Source: Roseburia sp. (lineage in GTDB: Bacteria > Bacillota > Clostridia > Lachnospirales > Lachnospiraceae). Taken from it: a DNA stretch of 64,000 bases. Shown here piece after piece: positions 43,385-52,537 of the stretch. Both the position numbers and the translations under genes were made by a program. The DNA lies in NCBI GenBank assembly GCA_022771695.1, contig JALEKJ010000021.1:62001-126000 (forward strand), read 5' to 3'. Under the pieces are notes generated by a model, which saw nothing but the letters and a program-made list of their open reading frames with translations, was not told where the DNA came from and ran no database searches. Every line of letters begins with the position of its first letter. The first letter of the stretch is position 1.

Positions 43385-44878
43385 TTAGTTTGATTCTGCC
43401 ATAGCTTTTGCTTTGATAGCAGCAATCTCGCCCTGAATTTCTTCCATCTTCTCTTTTGTAAGTGGATAGAATTTCAATGCAATTACGTTACATAACAGTC
43501 CAATGATAACTGTACCAAATGCTAAGAACAATGTCATGTAGAATAATGGTTTACTGTATGCAACACCAACATCCGGAAGAGAATCCTTAAATCCGATTGC
43601 TGCATAGCAAACAGAAATAAGCATTGGTGCAAAAGATGAGATAAGCTTATCAACAAAGCTGAACAATGTTCCCATCAAACCCGGTACATACTTACCAGAA
43701 CGATATACCTCATAGTCAGCACAGTCAGCTGTCATAGGAATTACAATATTACCAGCAATACCTGTCAAACCACCGATAATGATATTCAATGCAACGTAAG
43801 CAATTGTGAAGAATCCCCAATTAAGTGCACCTTCTGCTGTTACAAGTGATGTAGGATTTCCAAATAAGAACAATGCTGCTAATAATGCGTATGTAATAAT
43901 ACCACCCCAGGAACCGATAAGCATTGCTTTTCTCTGTCCAAGGCGAGTAGCGATACCACCGATACCAAGCATCATAAGAAGCATGGTAGGAATAGAAATC
44001 ATACCGGAAAGTGTTCCGTTTACTGCATAGTTACCGCAGACTGTACCAATTAATACGATATTGATAACTGCGTTACTCTTCATAGAAGATGCCAACTTAT
44101 CAGTAGAAGCAGATATAACAAGCATCTGGATAGCTCTGTTGTTCTTTAATACTTCCCAGTAATCCTTCGCTGTAATCAACTGTGCCTGACCAGTACCGAA
44201 GAACTCGCTTCTATCCTTAGGCGTAATAGAAATTACTGCAATTACAGTAGCTACTGCTGAACCGATTGCTGCAATCATCCATAAGTCATGGTACAATGCA
44301 GGATCTGATGTAAATCCGCCGTACTTCATAGCAAGATTTGTTGCCACAATCTGAAGGCCTGCGAAAATAATTGTATTGTAAATACCATCAAAGATAGAGA
44401 ATAATGGTCTCTGTTTTGGATCATTTGTCAATGCAGACTGTGCAGCCTTTGTAACAACACACTGTGCGGTGTATCCTAAATAGTAAATAGCAGATACGAT
44501 GATGAAGAATATAAATCTGACTCCCATCGGTAATAAGTGTGTTACATGGAACAAAATAAAGGATGTTACAAAAAGGATTACGTTACCAATAATCATAAAT
44601 GGGCGGTTCTTACCGAACTTTCCATTGGTCTTGTCAAGCAGTAATCCTACAAATGGGTCTGTTACGCCATCCCAAATTCTCATAAACATTGAGAATGAAC
44701 CAGCTACAACGGTACCTACACCTACCCATCCTGCCAAATAGTAAGCAATAAAGCTCATGGAAAACATGTAGAGGTTTGTAGCTGAGTTATTCAAAGCGAA
44801 TCCTGCAATTCTCCAAAGCGGAACGCGATGAATACCATTTTCACCATAATACTTGTCTGGTAAAGATCTGTTACTCAT
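43385..44878 (-). CDS. GPH-family sugar:cation symporter (hexuronide-type)
   Basis: A 497-residue, 12-helix transporter. Landmarks are LWRIAGFALNNSATNLYMFSMSF, FMRIWDGVTDPFVGLLLDKTNGKFGKNRPF, VVTKAAQSALTNDPKQRPLFS and ADCADYEVYRSGKYVPGLMG, all of the GPH family. It has its own promoter, TTGACA-N17-TATAGT with the CTTGTATACAAG palindrome in the spacer, the same as the uxu promoter. It should therefore import glucuronides or hexuronates under the same regulator. AAGGAG precedes the ATG. A hairpin ends it. Confidence 0.92.
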   Translation of the reverse strand: MSNRSLPDKYYGENGIHRVPLWRIAGFALNNSATNLYMFSMSFIAYYLAGWVGVGTVVAGSFSMFMRIWDGVTDPFVGLLLDKTNGKFGKNRPFMIIGNVILFVTSFILFHVTHLLPMGVRFIFFIIVSAIYYLGYTAQCVVTKAAQSALTNDPKQRPLFSIFDGIYNTIIFAGLQIVATNLAMKYGGFTSDPALYHDLWMIAAIGSAVATVIAVISITPKDRSEFFGTGQAQLITAKDYWEVLKNNRAIQMLVISASTDKLASSMKSNAVINIVLIGTVCGNYAVNGTLSGMISIPTMLLMMLGIGGIATRLGQRKAMLIGSWGGIITYALLAALFLFGNPTSLVTAEGALNWGFFTIAYVALNIIIGGLTGIAGNIVIPMTADCADYEVYRSGKYVPGLMGTLFSFVDKLISSFAPMLISVCYAAIGFKDSLPDVGVAYSKPLFYMTLFLAFGTVIIGLLCNVIALKFYPLTKEKMEEIQGEIAAIKAKAMAESN

Positions 44879-44998
44879 ATGTATCTCTCCTTCTCTCTAA
44901 AAAAGTTTTGTCTTGCCTGCTTCTGTAACCCCCTTGTGTCAACTTGAATACAGGCTGTTTTTCATTTAGACGCCTCACCTTCGTCTTAATGTATTTTT

Positions 44999-45140
44999 AC
45001 TATACCATCCTTGTATACAAGTGTCAATATTTATTCTATATTTCGTGTTTATGCACACTTTCCCCTCTGCTTTTTGTGCAATATGCATAGTACATTCCGA
45101 ATGTCACTTATTTTTCATTTATGCATGCCTTGTATACAAG
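44999..45140 (-). promoter_or_regulatory. GPH transporter promoter with two TTGTATACAA operators
   Basis: Minus strand: TTGACA (45022-45027), exactly 17 bp, TATAGT (44999-45004). Operator 1 CTTGTATACAAG lies at 45010-45021, inside the spacer; operator 2, identical, lies at 45129-45140. The rest of the 454-base gap (44879-45332) is AT-rich with no other gene, apart from the next terminator at 45306. Confidence 0.85.
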
Positions 45141-45305
45141 TTCGTTTTTGTATTCTGTTTTACAATAAAATGGAATTCTTTCCGGAACCGGAATTTATGA
45201 TTTAAAAAGAATTTATTTATTAATATTTTATATTTTTTTTAGAATCTGTACAGTGACAGTTTTTGTATTTTTTTGCACATTCTTTAGGTTTTGGTTAAAA
45301 AATGT

Positions 45306-45334
45306 AAAAAGAAGTGGCCCTATGGCCACCTCTT
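45306..45334 (-). terminator. terminator of the uxu-uid operon
   Basis: Stem aagaagtggcc / ggccacctctt with a short loop and five T residues on the minus strand. Its first arm overlaps the stop codon of the GPH transporter gene. Confidence 0.8.
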
Positions 45335-46739
45335 ATTTCCCATGCTTTTCTTTTAGTGCTGCAACGTTCGCATCTACTTCTTTTTTATGAAGCGGATACC
45401 AGAACCACAGCACTGCCGCAAGCAGCGCAAAGCCAATCGCCGGAACAAGTGTACTAATCGTGAAGATTCCATTCACAACCTCTGTCTCAAATGCTGTCTC
45501 CTGCGTATAACCAATCGCAGAAAGGAGCACTCCGGAAAGTCCGGCAGAAGCTGCCTGTCCCAATTTTCTTGCAAAAGAATAAAGGGCATAAACGGAGCCA
45601 TCCTCGCGTACACCGTTTTTCAGTTCTGAATAGTCGATAACGTCTGTAATCAACGCCCAGCACACCATAGAAAACATGCCGAGTCCCAGCCAGCAAAGTC
45701 CCATCATCGCCACATACACCCATACGCTCTCAGGACGCATAAAGTACAAAATAAGACAAACAATGGTTGCTGCAACATTCGCAATTACGCTCATCTCCGC
45801 TTTACCAATCTTATTCGCCAATGGTTTTGCGAGCACTGCCGCAAAAATCATTGCCACCATCATAATTAGTGTAGAAGCTGACTGCGCCGCCGTATTCCCA
45901 TAGAAGTTTGGATATACATAATTTGCCATCGACTGCATGGTAAGCTGCGCCAACAGCATCACTATGGATGCTACTATAATAGAAATAAGCGCACGATTCT
46001 TTGCTGCATTTCGGAGCATCACAAACACGCTGTTGTTCTGTTGCTTTATCTCTGTCTCCGGTCTTACGCGCTCAGTGGTCAGTGCATAACAAATCATATA
46101 ACAGGCAACCGCAAGTACGGAACACACACCCGCAATCAGAGTAAAACGGCTGCCACTAAGTACTGTATTCCCATCTATATTTTCATACGCGAGCATCGGT
46201 ACACCCGCTCCGATAATCAAGCCAGCCAGTGTGCCTCCCATGGTACGGAATGTAGATAAAGACTGACGATCTCCCGGCTCTGCCGAAATTGCAGATGCCA
46301 TAGAGCCATATGGGATATTAATAGATGTATAAAAAATCGATCCCCATAAAATGTAGGTCACAAATAAGTATCCGATTTTAAATGCCATGGGCATTCCCGC
46401 CAGTGAACTCTGATAAATCAAAAATGATGCAATCGCAACCGGTCCGCACATACGGCGAATCCATGGTTTGAACTTCCCTGCCGGTGTCATTCTGCTGCGG
46501 TCACAAATACGCCCCATTGTCACATCCGTAAATGCATCCACAAAACGGGCAATCATCATAATCATTCCGACAACTACGCCGTCCACGCCCATGACGTCGG
46601 TATAAAACTTCATCAAAAAGCTAGATGACAAGATAAAGGTAAAATCATTACCAAAATCTCCAAAAAGGTATCCCACTTTATCACGGATACCAAAAGGTCT
46701 CGTCGTTGCTGTCTGCTTTGCTGTCTGCTCTGCTGTCAT
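45333..46739 (-). CDS. GPH-family transporter in the hexuronate operon
   Basis: A 468-residue, 12-helix transporter starting MTAEQTAKQTATTRPFGIRDKVGYLFGDFGNDF. GGAGG lies six bases before the ATG, so this start is used. Seen are IMMIARFVDAFTDVTMGRICDRSRMTPAGKFKPW, SGSRFTL and the C-terminal ADVIDYSELKNGVRED-type motif (TDVIDYSELKNG). It is the last gene of the uxuA-uxuB-HAD-uidA-GH3 set and the likely glucuronide importer of this operon. A terminator overlaps its stop codon. Confidence 0.92.
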   Translation of the reverse strand: MTAEQTAKQTATTRPFGIRDKVGYLFGDFGNDFTFILSSSFLMKFYTDVMGVDGVVVGMIMMIARFVDAFTDVTMGRICDRSRMTPAGKFKPWIRRMCGPVAIASFLIYQSSLAGMPMAFKIGYLFVTYILWGSIFYTSINIPYGSMASAISAEPGDRQSLSTFRTMGGTLAGLIIGAGVPMLAYENIDGNTVLSGSRFTLIAGVCSVLAVACYMICYALTTERVRPETEIKQQNNSVFVMLRNAAKNRALISIIVASIVMLLAQLTMQSMANYVYPNFYGNTAAQSASTLIMMVAMIFAAVLAKPLANKIGKAEMSVIANVAATIVCLILYFMRPESVWVYVAMMGLCWLGLGMFSMVCWALITDVIDYSELKNGVREDGSVYALYSFARKLGQAASAGLSGVLLSAIGYTQETAFETEVVNGIFTISTLVPAIGFALLAAVLWFWYPLHKKEVDANVAALKEKHGK

Positions 46740-46759
46740 ATTTTTCCTCCTAACGCAAA

Positions 46760-46791
46760 GGGACGGAAGCCTATGCATAGTCTCCCGTCCC
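46760..46791 (-). terminator. GC-capped hairpin between GH3 and the transporter gene
   Basis: Arms gggacgg / ccgtccc with a longer, partly paired middle. Minus-strand 3' flank tttgcg. The ribosome site of the transporter follows at once, so it probably lowers rather than stops expression. Confidence 0.55.
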
Positions 46792-46823
46792 CCAATAAAA
46801 ATATTACTTGTTACTCTCTATTC

Positions 46824-48608
46824 TTATCGGTGTGTATCCCACATACCGCAATAAGAATCTACCGGATCTTCTCCCTTAAAGGCTTCTTTGCCTGTCATCA
46901 ATTTCTCAATCAGCGCGTCAAAGGTCTGATCGTCACTGTCGTAGGTATTGATATAAGTTCTCGTCTGCGGAATATCTGCAAGTACGAATGGCTGTCCACA
47001 TCCGACTACAACTACCGGAAGTTCAAATACATACCACGGAATTTCCCCTCCTCCTTTGGTCATTCCGAAGCCCGGTCTCGCTACCGGCTGGAAGCCGCCT
47101 GCGATATCCACCAACGTGATAATCAGATCCTGACCTTCCACAAACTCTTTTATTTCGGTCTTTCCGGCAAAATACATATTCATATCTACTTTTTCTCCCG
47201 CTGCCGCTCTCTTCTGCAGCTTCTCAAGCGGGCTTTCATAGATAAAAGCATCAAAGCCTTTGGCAATCAGCTTGTCGCGCAGACGCTCTGCCGGGCTTGC
47301 CTTGCCGCCCATAAACTTCGCCATCATAGCGCCCATGCCGCCTGCGGAAAGTCCTTTTACATATACAATCATGATTCTCTTGTAACGCTCCGGAATCATC
47401 GGAAGCACATCCTCATCCTTATATTTTACAAGTGTGATTCCCTTGTCAGAGATTTCTTTTGCCATCGCCTTGTGCTCCTCGCAACCTACGATTTTCTCCA
47501 TCTCAGATACCGGAGGTACAATCTCTGTCTTTGCTTTCTTATGAAGTCCCATATGAGCCTTCAACGCAAGAATACGGTGCAGCGCATCGTTTAAGCGTTC
47601 TTCGGTAATAATACCATTTTCGTAGCCCGCCATCATGCTGGCAAAATCTTCATCCATCTCATTGAAGAATAAGAACATATCTACACCGGCTGCGATTGTT
47701 CTCGGGAGCATTTCGCTCCGCTTCATACAGCAGGTTAAGCCTACCATGTGAGAAGCATCGGTAAGCACCATACCGTTAAATCCTAATTTCTTGCGAAGCA
47801 AGCCTTCAATTAATTCCGGCGACAGGGTTGCAGGCATAATATCCTCATCCTTGATATCCGGATTAAAATATCTGGTGTAAGCCGGCTGCATAATATGTCC
47901 CGCCATAATTGCCTCAAGACCATTGTCAATCAGATTCTGATATACTTTTCCAAAGCTTGCATCCCACTCTTCGCAGGTCATGTCGTTGACACTGTTCGCC
48001 ACATGCTGGTCACGGAAATCAAGTCCGTCACCCGGGAAATGCTTCGCCGCACAGCAGAATCCCTCATTCGTGTGTGCACCATCCATGTATGCCTTTGTCA
48101 TCTCGCATACGCGGTCAACGTCATTACCATAGGTGCGAAGTCCGATTACCGGATTCTCCCAGTTATAGAGGATATCGCTGACCGGTGCAAAGGATAAGTT
48201 ACATCCGATTGACGCTGCTTCCTTATTAGACATACGTCCCAACTCGTAAGCATACTTTGCATCTCTTGTTGCACCAATCTTTGTCTGTGGTGCAATCATA
48301 GTACCGTCTGTGCAGGCGCCGTTACCGCCGTTCTCGGTGTTACATGCGATAATCAGCGGAATCTTGCTGTTCTCCTGCAAAATTCGGTTCTGCTCACGCA
48401 CCTCTGCTCCCTTTGCAGGATTATAACGAATACCACCGATGTGATAATCGTTTACCGTCATTTTCAAGTAATCCTCATCTCTTGAGGAACCCATGTTAAA
48501 AAATAGCTGACCAATTTTCTCTTCCTTTGTCATGCCTGCAATCGTGTTTTCAACCCATTTACAGTCCTCATCGGACAGATAAAACGGCTTTGCCTTCATA
48601 TCTACCAT
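46824..48608 (-). CDS. GH3 family enzyme, NagZ/beta-hexosaminidase-like
   Basis: A 594-residue soluble enzyme. The barrel domain has MTKEEKIGQLFFNMG, ACNTENGGNGA, the NagZ-type loop KHFPGDGLDFRDQHV (with the catalytic His dyad) and nucleophile Asp in GMVLTDASHMVG. A second alpha/beta domain (about residues 390-590) is present. GH3 enzymes with the KHFPG-x-G motif are usually N-acetylhexosaminidases or phosphorylase-type. It lies in the glucuronide operon between uidA and the transporter, which hints at a substrate such as a hexuronate-amino sugar disaccharide. GGAGGG lies eight bases before the ATG. No signal peptide. Confidence 0.88.
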   Translation of the reverse strand: MVDMKAKPFYLSDEDCKWVENTIAGMTKEEKIGQLFFNMGSSRDEDYLKMTVNDYHIGGIRYNPAKGAEVREQNRILQENSKIPLIIACNTENGGNGACTDGTMIAPQTKIGATRDAKYAYELGRMSNKEAASIGCNLSFAPVSDILYNWENPVIGLRTYGNDVDRVCEMTKAYMDGAHTNEGFCCAAKHFPGDGLDFRDQHVANSVNDMTCEEWDASFGKVYQNLIDNGLEAIMAGHIMQPAYTRYFNPDIKDEDIMPATLSPELIEGLLRKKLGFNGMVLTDASHMVGLTCCMKRSEMLPRTIAAGVDMFLFFNEMDEDFASMMAGYENGIITEERLNDALHRILALKAHMGLHKKAKTEIVPPVSEMEKIVGCEEHKAMAKEISDKGITLVKYKDEDVLPMIPERYKRIMIVYVKGLSAGGMGAMMAKFMGGKASPAERLRDKLIAKGFDAFIYESPLEKLQKRAAAGEKVDMNMYFAGKTEIKEFVEGQDLIITLVDIAGGFQPVARPGFGMTKGGGEIPWYVFELPVVVVGCGQPFVLADIPQTRTYINTYDSDDQTFDALIEKLMTGKEAFKGEDPVDSYCGMWDTHR

Positions 48609-48670
48609 TGTAAAAACCCTCCTATTATATATTTTCTGTTATTCCTCTCTTGCAGAGTGGGCTCAATTCC

Positions 48671-48706
48671 CTACTTCTTGTAATCGAAGTCCGGTACTTT
48701 GTGCCA
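48671..48706 (-). pseudogene. remnant of a second beta-glucuronidase 3' end
   Basis: About 15 bases after the uidA stop, the minus strand reads WHKVPDFDYKK-stop, a diverged copy of the uidA end just before it (WHAIPDFNYKG-stop). It has no upstream coding sequence. It is the trace of a former tandem copy or of a recombination that swapped most of the gene. Confidence 0.7.
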
Positions 48707-48723
48707 TCCCGATTGTAGACTTT

Positions 48724-50535
48724 CTATCCTTTATAGTTGAAATCCGGGATGGCGTGCCATCTCTCTTTGAAGTAATGAGCTACCATCTTTGGCTTTCTGT
48801 CTCTGGTAAAGAGTCCCTTCTTATTGCCTTGAACACGCAACAAGCTCTGGCTGGTTGCAAAGTCCGCAAAGTTCCAAGCCTGCTCTCCGACAACGCATTC
48901 ATATTCATCGAAGACCTTATTATTCATCTCGTAGTACTCTACCTGATACTCCTCCGTATACATCACCGGTGTGGTATCATGCATACCTGCAACCGTATCA
49001 GCACCATACTCGGTAAAGATAACCGGCTTTCCGTATTTAGCCCATCCGTCCAATTCTGCACGAAGTGCCTTTTCCGGTCCAACTAAGTCCGGACCGCCAA
49101 AGTACCATCCATAGTAACGGTTCAGACAGAATACATCACTTAAATCCTTGGTGCAGTCCTTGTTCGGTGCATCCGCCATCTGCACGGATACTAACGTGCA
49201 CGGACGCTTCTGTGGGTCTAACTCTCTTGCCAAATCATAGAGCGGTTTAAAATAATCATAAGCACCCTCTGCACCGGAATCCGGCTCATTTGCAATACTC
49301 CAGAGAACAACGCAGGCATGATTCTTATCTCTTGCGATGAGGTCACGAATGACATCCTTATGATGTTCCTGTGTCTGCACACCGTGCTCTTTGTCAAAGG
49401 TTCCAACCTTCTGTCCGTTAAAGTTCGCACCACCGCCAAACTGCAGATTCACACCTACGGCAGTTGTCTCATCAATAACTACAATACCCTCTTCATCACA
49501 GAGACGCATCATCTCTTCACTGTACGGATAATGGCTGGTTCTGAAGCTGTTTGCCCCCTGCCATTTCATCAAAGAGATGTCCTTCGTATTCATCGGAAGG
49601 TTGATACCACGACCGGCCGGGAAAGTATCCTCATGCTTACCATATCCCTTGAAATAGAACGGCTTTTCGTTGATTAAGAACTTCGTACCATCTACACGGA
49701 CTGTTCTTACACCATACGGAAGTGTGTAAACATCCTCACCGAATGTCACCTTGATGTCATATAAGTACGCATGCAGCGGCTGCCACAAAATAACATCCTT
49801 AATTTCAAGAACACCTTCGGTTCCGTCTGCCTCAGCTACCTTCTTACCGGTCTTATCAAATACTTCTACTTTACAATCACCGCTTCCTACCGTCTCTACC
49901 GCGTAGGTAAGCTTCGCATCCTTGCCGTTTACGGCAGGAACGACGGTAATATCTGCGATGTAATCCTTCGGTGTGGTATATAACTTCACCGGGCGTGTAA
50001 TACCGCAGTAATTGAAGAAATCAAAGTTTGGGTTGTTCTGCGGCTTCGCATTCGGGCTCTCGCCCATACCGCCAAACATGCCGCCCATCATATTGGATTT
50101 TCCGCCGACCGGAAGCGTGGTATAGTCAATGACATTGTCAACCGCGATTGTGAGTAGATTGTCGCCCGACTGTATCTTATCCGTGATTTCCACTTCAAAC
50201 GGAAGAAATCCACCTCTGTGCTCACAAATCATCTCGCCGTTCAAATAAACCTTTGCATGATGTGTCACCGCGTCGCAGCGAAGCATCAGGCGCTGGCTTA
50301 AAATAAGAGACGGCACAGAAATATTTCTCTGGTAGAATACCCATCCATAATGATCCCTGAAATCCACACCTTCCTTTAAGTCATTGTAAGAAGCCGGTAC
50401 CGGCATTGTCATAGCCTCTGCCAGAGGTGCCTCATACCATTTTTCATCAAAGCCTTTTCCATTATCTAACTTAAAGTCCCATACCCCACTTAAGTCACTT
50501 AAGAAACGTGACGGTGTCAAAATTGGATATAACAT
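48724..50535 (-). CDS. uidA: beta-glucuronidase (GH2)
   Basis: A 603-residue enzyme starting MLYPILTPSRFLSDLSGVWDF; AAGGAG lies six bases before this ATG. Sugar-binding domain, immunoglobulin-like domain and TIM barrel are in order. The acid/base Glu is in VLWSIANEPDSGA and the nucleophile in VIFTEYGADT. NRYYGWY and the glucuronate-specific N-x-K in RVQGNKKGLFTRDRKPK match E. coli GUS, so glucuronide specificity is well supported. An insert around NLQFGGGANFNGQKVG lies where gut GUS enzymes have loop 1; a Gly/Met-rich insert (MMGGMFGGMGES) lies in the first domain. No signal peptide, so it acts on imported glucuronides. Confidence 0.95.
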   Translation of the reverse strand: MLYPILTPSRFLSDLSGVWDFKLDNGKGFDEKWYEAPLAEAMTMPVPASYNDLKEGVDFRDHYGWVFYQRNISVPSLILSQRLMLRCDAVTHHAKVYLNGEMICEHRGGFLPFEVEITDKIQSGDNLLTIAVDNVIDYTTLPVGGKSNMMGGMFGGMGESPNAKPQNNPNFDFFNYCGITRPVKLYTTPKDYIADITVVPAVNGKDAKLTYAVETVGSGDCKVEVFDKTGKKVAEADGTEGVLEIKDVILWQPLHAYLYDIKVTFGEDVYTLPYGVRTVRVDGTKFLINEKPFYFKGYGKHEDTFPAGRGINLPMNTKDISLMKWQGANSFRTSHYPYSEEMMRLCDEEGIVVIDETTAVGVNLQFGGGANFNGQKVGTFDKEHGVQTQEHHKDVIRDLIARDKNHACVVLWSIANEPDSGAEGAYDYFKPLYDLARELDPQKRPCTLVSVQMADAPNKDCTKDLSDVFCLNRYYGWYFGGPDLVGPEKALRAELDGWAKYGKPVIFTEYGADTVAGMHDTTPVMYTEEYQVEYYEMNNKVFDEYECVVGEQAWNFADFATSQSLLRVQGNKKGLFTRDRKPKMVAHYFKERWHAIPDFNYKG

Positions 50536-50597
50536 ATCTCTTCTCCTTTCTGTTATACAAAATCCTATATCCTCTGCGCAAGCGGAAACATCTTCCA

Positions 50598-51437
50598 CTA
50601 TACGCCAAGATTCTTCTCAAAAATCTCTATCAGTTTGTTTTGATATGTTTCGTCAAAAGCTCCGTCTAACAGTTTCGGGAATGCCTCATCCAAAAGCCTT
50701 GCCCAGCTTTCGCCTTCTTTTCCCACCAGAATCGGATAGAACCAGACCCCATTCTTCGCCGCTGCATCCCGGTCTCCGGGTGCATCGCCTACCATCATGA
50801 CTTTCTTTGGCTCATATCCCTTTTTCACCAGTTCACCGATACAATATGCCTTAGACCCCGCTTCCTGTGTCAGAAGTACTCTGCAGTCATCTTTCAGATT
50901 ATGCTTCTTCCATTCCGCTTCCACCGCCTCCCCATTGGCGGAAGAAACCGCTGTAAGGTCTGCTTTCTTGCACATTTCATCCATTGCCCATTTTACATTC
51001 GGAAATGGCATATCATTTGCGGGCAAACCATGGATTGCACGATTGGTACGAATGCTCCAAAGAAGTGCTTTTTCAATACATGGATTTTCAACCTTCTGCG
51101 TCAGAGCAAGAAGTGCCGGATTGGAAAGCTCCTTCGCCTCCTTCGTCCATGTCACAAACTCTTCCAGTCCTTCCACATCACACCAGCCGCGCTTTTTTGT
51201 TTCTTCCAGTGCAAGTGCCAGCCCCTTGAATCGGTTGATTCCTCTTGTGATAGAGTATAGATTGATAGAGAGCCAAAGCTCCATACACGCGTCAAAGTGC
51301 TCGTCCAATCCATAGGTATAAATCCACTGCGGTCCAAAGCACTCCCGGTGTTTTACCTCCATCGTATCCATCGCGCATCCGTCGCTATCGATGCAGACTG
51401 CATAATCGCTGGTCTTCTCAAAGTCAAAATATCCCAT
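50598..51437 (-). CDS. HAD-superfamily hydrolase
   Basis: A 279-residue protein with HAD motifs: nucleophile region CIDSDGCAMDTM (D-x-D), Thr/Ser in TAVSSANGEA, Lys in AGSKAYCIGEL and acidic GDAPGDRDAA. A large cap domain lies between motifs 1 and 2. It would remove phosphate from a sugar phosphate or similar. Its position inside the hexuronate operon suggests a sugar-acid phosphate, but the substrate is not known. Three hairpins separate it from uxuB. Confidence 0.88.
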   Translation of the reverse strand: MGYFDFEKTSDYAVCIDSDGCAMDTMEVKHRECFGPQWIYTYGLDEHFDACMELWLSINLYSITRGINRFKGLALALEETKKRGWCDVEGLEEFVTWTKEAKELSNPALLALTQKVENPCIEKALLWSIRTNRAIHGLPANDMPFPNVKWAMDEMCKKADLTAVSSANGEAVEAEWKKHNLKDDCRVLLTQEAGSKAYCIGELVKKGYEPKKVMMVGDAPGDRDAAAKNGVWFYPILVGKEGESWARLLDEAFPKLLDGAFDETYQNKLIEIFEKNLGV

Positions 51438-51491
51438 CGCTATCTATCCCTTCCTGCAAACTGTTGACGCAATTTCCTATCGCATAAAATA

Positions 51492-51626
51492 TTTAGGCGC
51501 CGCACTCGAAAGATGCAATACGCCTAAAACATGATAAAGTTTGCTGTTTTTGCAAACTTCTAACGCGGGACTAGAAGTACTCAGGCGTTGCAGCCACTGC
51601 TGCAACGTCTTGGCACTTCTTCTCGC
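51492..51626. other. three consecutive hairpins between uxuB and the HAD gene
   Basis: Hairpin 1: tttaggcg / cgcctaaa (51492-51528). Hairpin 2: gtttgc / gcaaac (about 51540-51556). Hairpin 3: cgttgcagc / gctgcaacg (51586-51607) extended by agaagt / acttct outside. None has a long T run after it on the minus strand, so mRNA processing or stabilisation is more likely than termination. Confidence 0.6.
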
Positions 51627-51629
51627 ATT

Positions 51630-52475
51630 TTATACTCCTGAGTATGCTGCGAATGCTCCGTCAACCGGAATACATACGCCGCTTACAAATCCGCTTGCTT
51701 CAGAAGAAGCTAAGAACAACAATGCTCCAATCAACTCTTCCGGCTCACCGAAACGATCCATCGGTGTTCCCGCTAAAATCTTACCTGTTCTTGCAGTCGG
51801 TGTTCCATCCTCATTGAATAACAATGCATGGTTCTGCGCGGTGGCAAGGAAGCCTGGCGCGATTGCGTTGCAGCGGATACCAACCTTAGAGAAATGAACA
51901 GCCAGCCACTCTGTGAAGTTTACAATAGCTGCTTTAGCCCCTGAGTATGCAGGAATCTTGGTAAGTGGTGTGTAAGCATTCATAGATGCAATGTTAATGA
52001 TATTGGCGCCCGGCTTATTCACCATGTCCTTTGCAAACACCTGTGTAGGAAGTAAGGTTCCCATGTAGTTCAAGCTGAATACGAAGGATACTCCGTCCGG
52101 ATCAAGGTCAAAGAAGGTTTTCATCTGACCCATATCTTCCGGTTTGAAATACTCATCGTCTGTGGTAGCTCTCGGGTTATTTCCGCCTGCTCCGTTTACA
52201 AGAATATCGCAGGTTCCGAAATCTGCTGCGATGGCATCTCTTGCTTCCTCGATGCTCGCCTTCTCAAGTACGTTGCATTTGTAACCCTTTGCTGTAAAGC
52301 CCTGCGCTACGATAGCATCTGCGCTCTTCTGCGCTGCCTCCTGGTTTAAGTCAAGCAATGCAACTTTTGCGCCGCATGCTGCAAGAGCCTCTGCCATGAC
52401 AGAACAGATGACTCCGCCTGCTCCTGTTACAACTGCTACCTTTCCTGTTAAGTCAACCTTGATTGGTAATTTCAT
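51630..52475 (-). CDS. uxuB: D-mannonate/fructuronate oxidoreductase, SDR type
   Basis: A 281-residue SDR. It has TGAGGVICSVMAEAL (cofactor site), NGAGGNNP, a distinctive insert DEYFKPEDMGQMKTFFDLDPDGVSF, catalytic Ser in NIASMNAYTP and Y-x3-K in AYSGAKAAI. The insert and the end GVCIPVDGAFAAYSGV match SDR fructuronate reductases of the YjmF (B. subtilis UxuB) type, which are unrelated to the long-chain E. coli UxuB. It reduces fructuronate to mannonate with NADH. It follows uxuA by 62 bases in the operon. Confidence 0.9.
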   Translation of the reverse strand: MKLPIKVDLTGKVAVVTGAGGVICSVMAEALAACGAKVALLDLNQEAAQKSADAIVAQGFTAKGYKCNVLEKASIEEARDAIAADFGTCDILVNGAGGNNPRATTDDEYFKPEDMGQMKTFFDLDPDGVSFVFSLNYMGTLLPTQVFAKDMVNKPGANIINIASMNAYTPLTKIPAYSGAKAAIVNFTEWLAVHFSKVGIRCNAIAPGFLATAQNHALLFNEDGTPTARTGKILAGTPMDRFGEPEELIGALLFLASSEASGFVSGVCIPVDGAFAAYSGV

Positions 52476-52537
52476 CTCTTTTTCCTCCTAAAAATGTATT
52501 GCTGCCTTCTATCCGGCATTGTGTTCTTATGTTACTC

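Noticed and set aside
45129-45140. Second TTGTATACAA palindrome as operator of a divergent gene at 45.1 kb
   Set aside because: No open frame with a start signal reads to the right of it; the next gene is on the minus strand, so it belongs to the transporter promoter.
46773-47594. 273-residue plus-strand frame opposite the GH3 gene
   Set aside because: Antisense to conserved GH3 sequence; Cys/His-rich without motif, no ribosome site.
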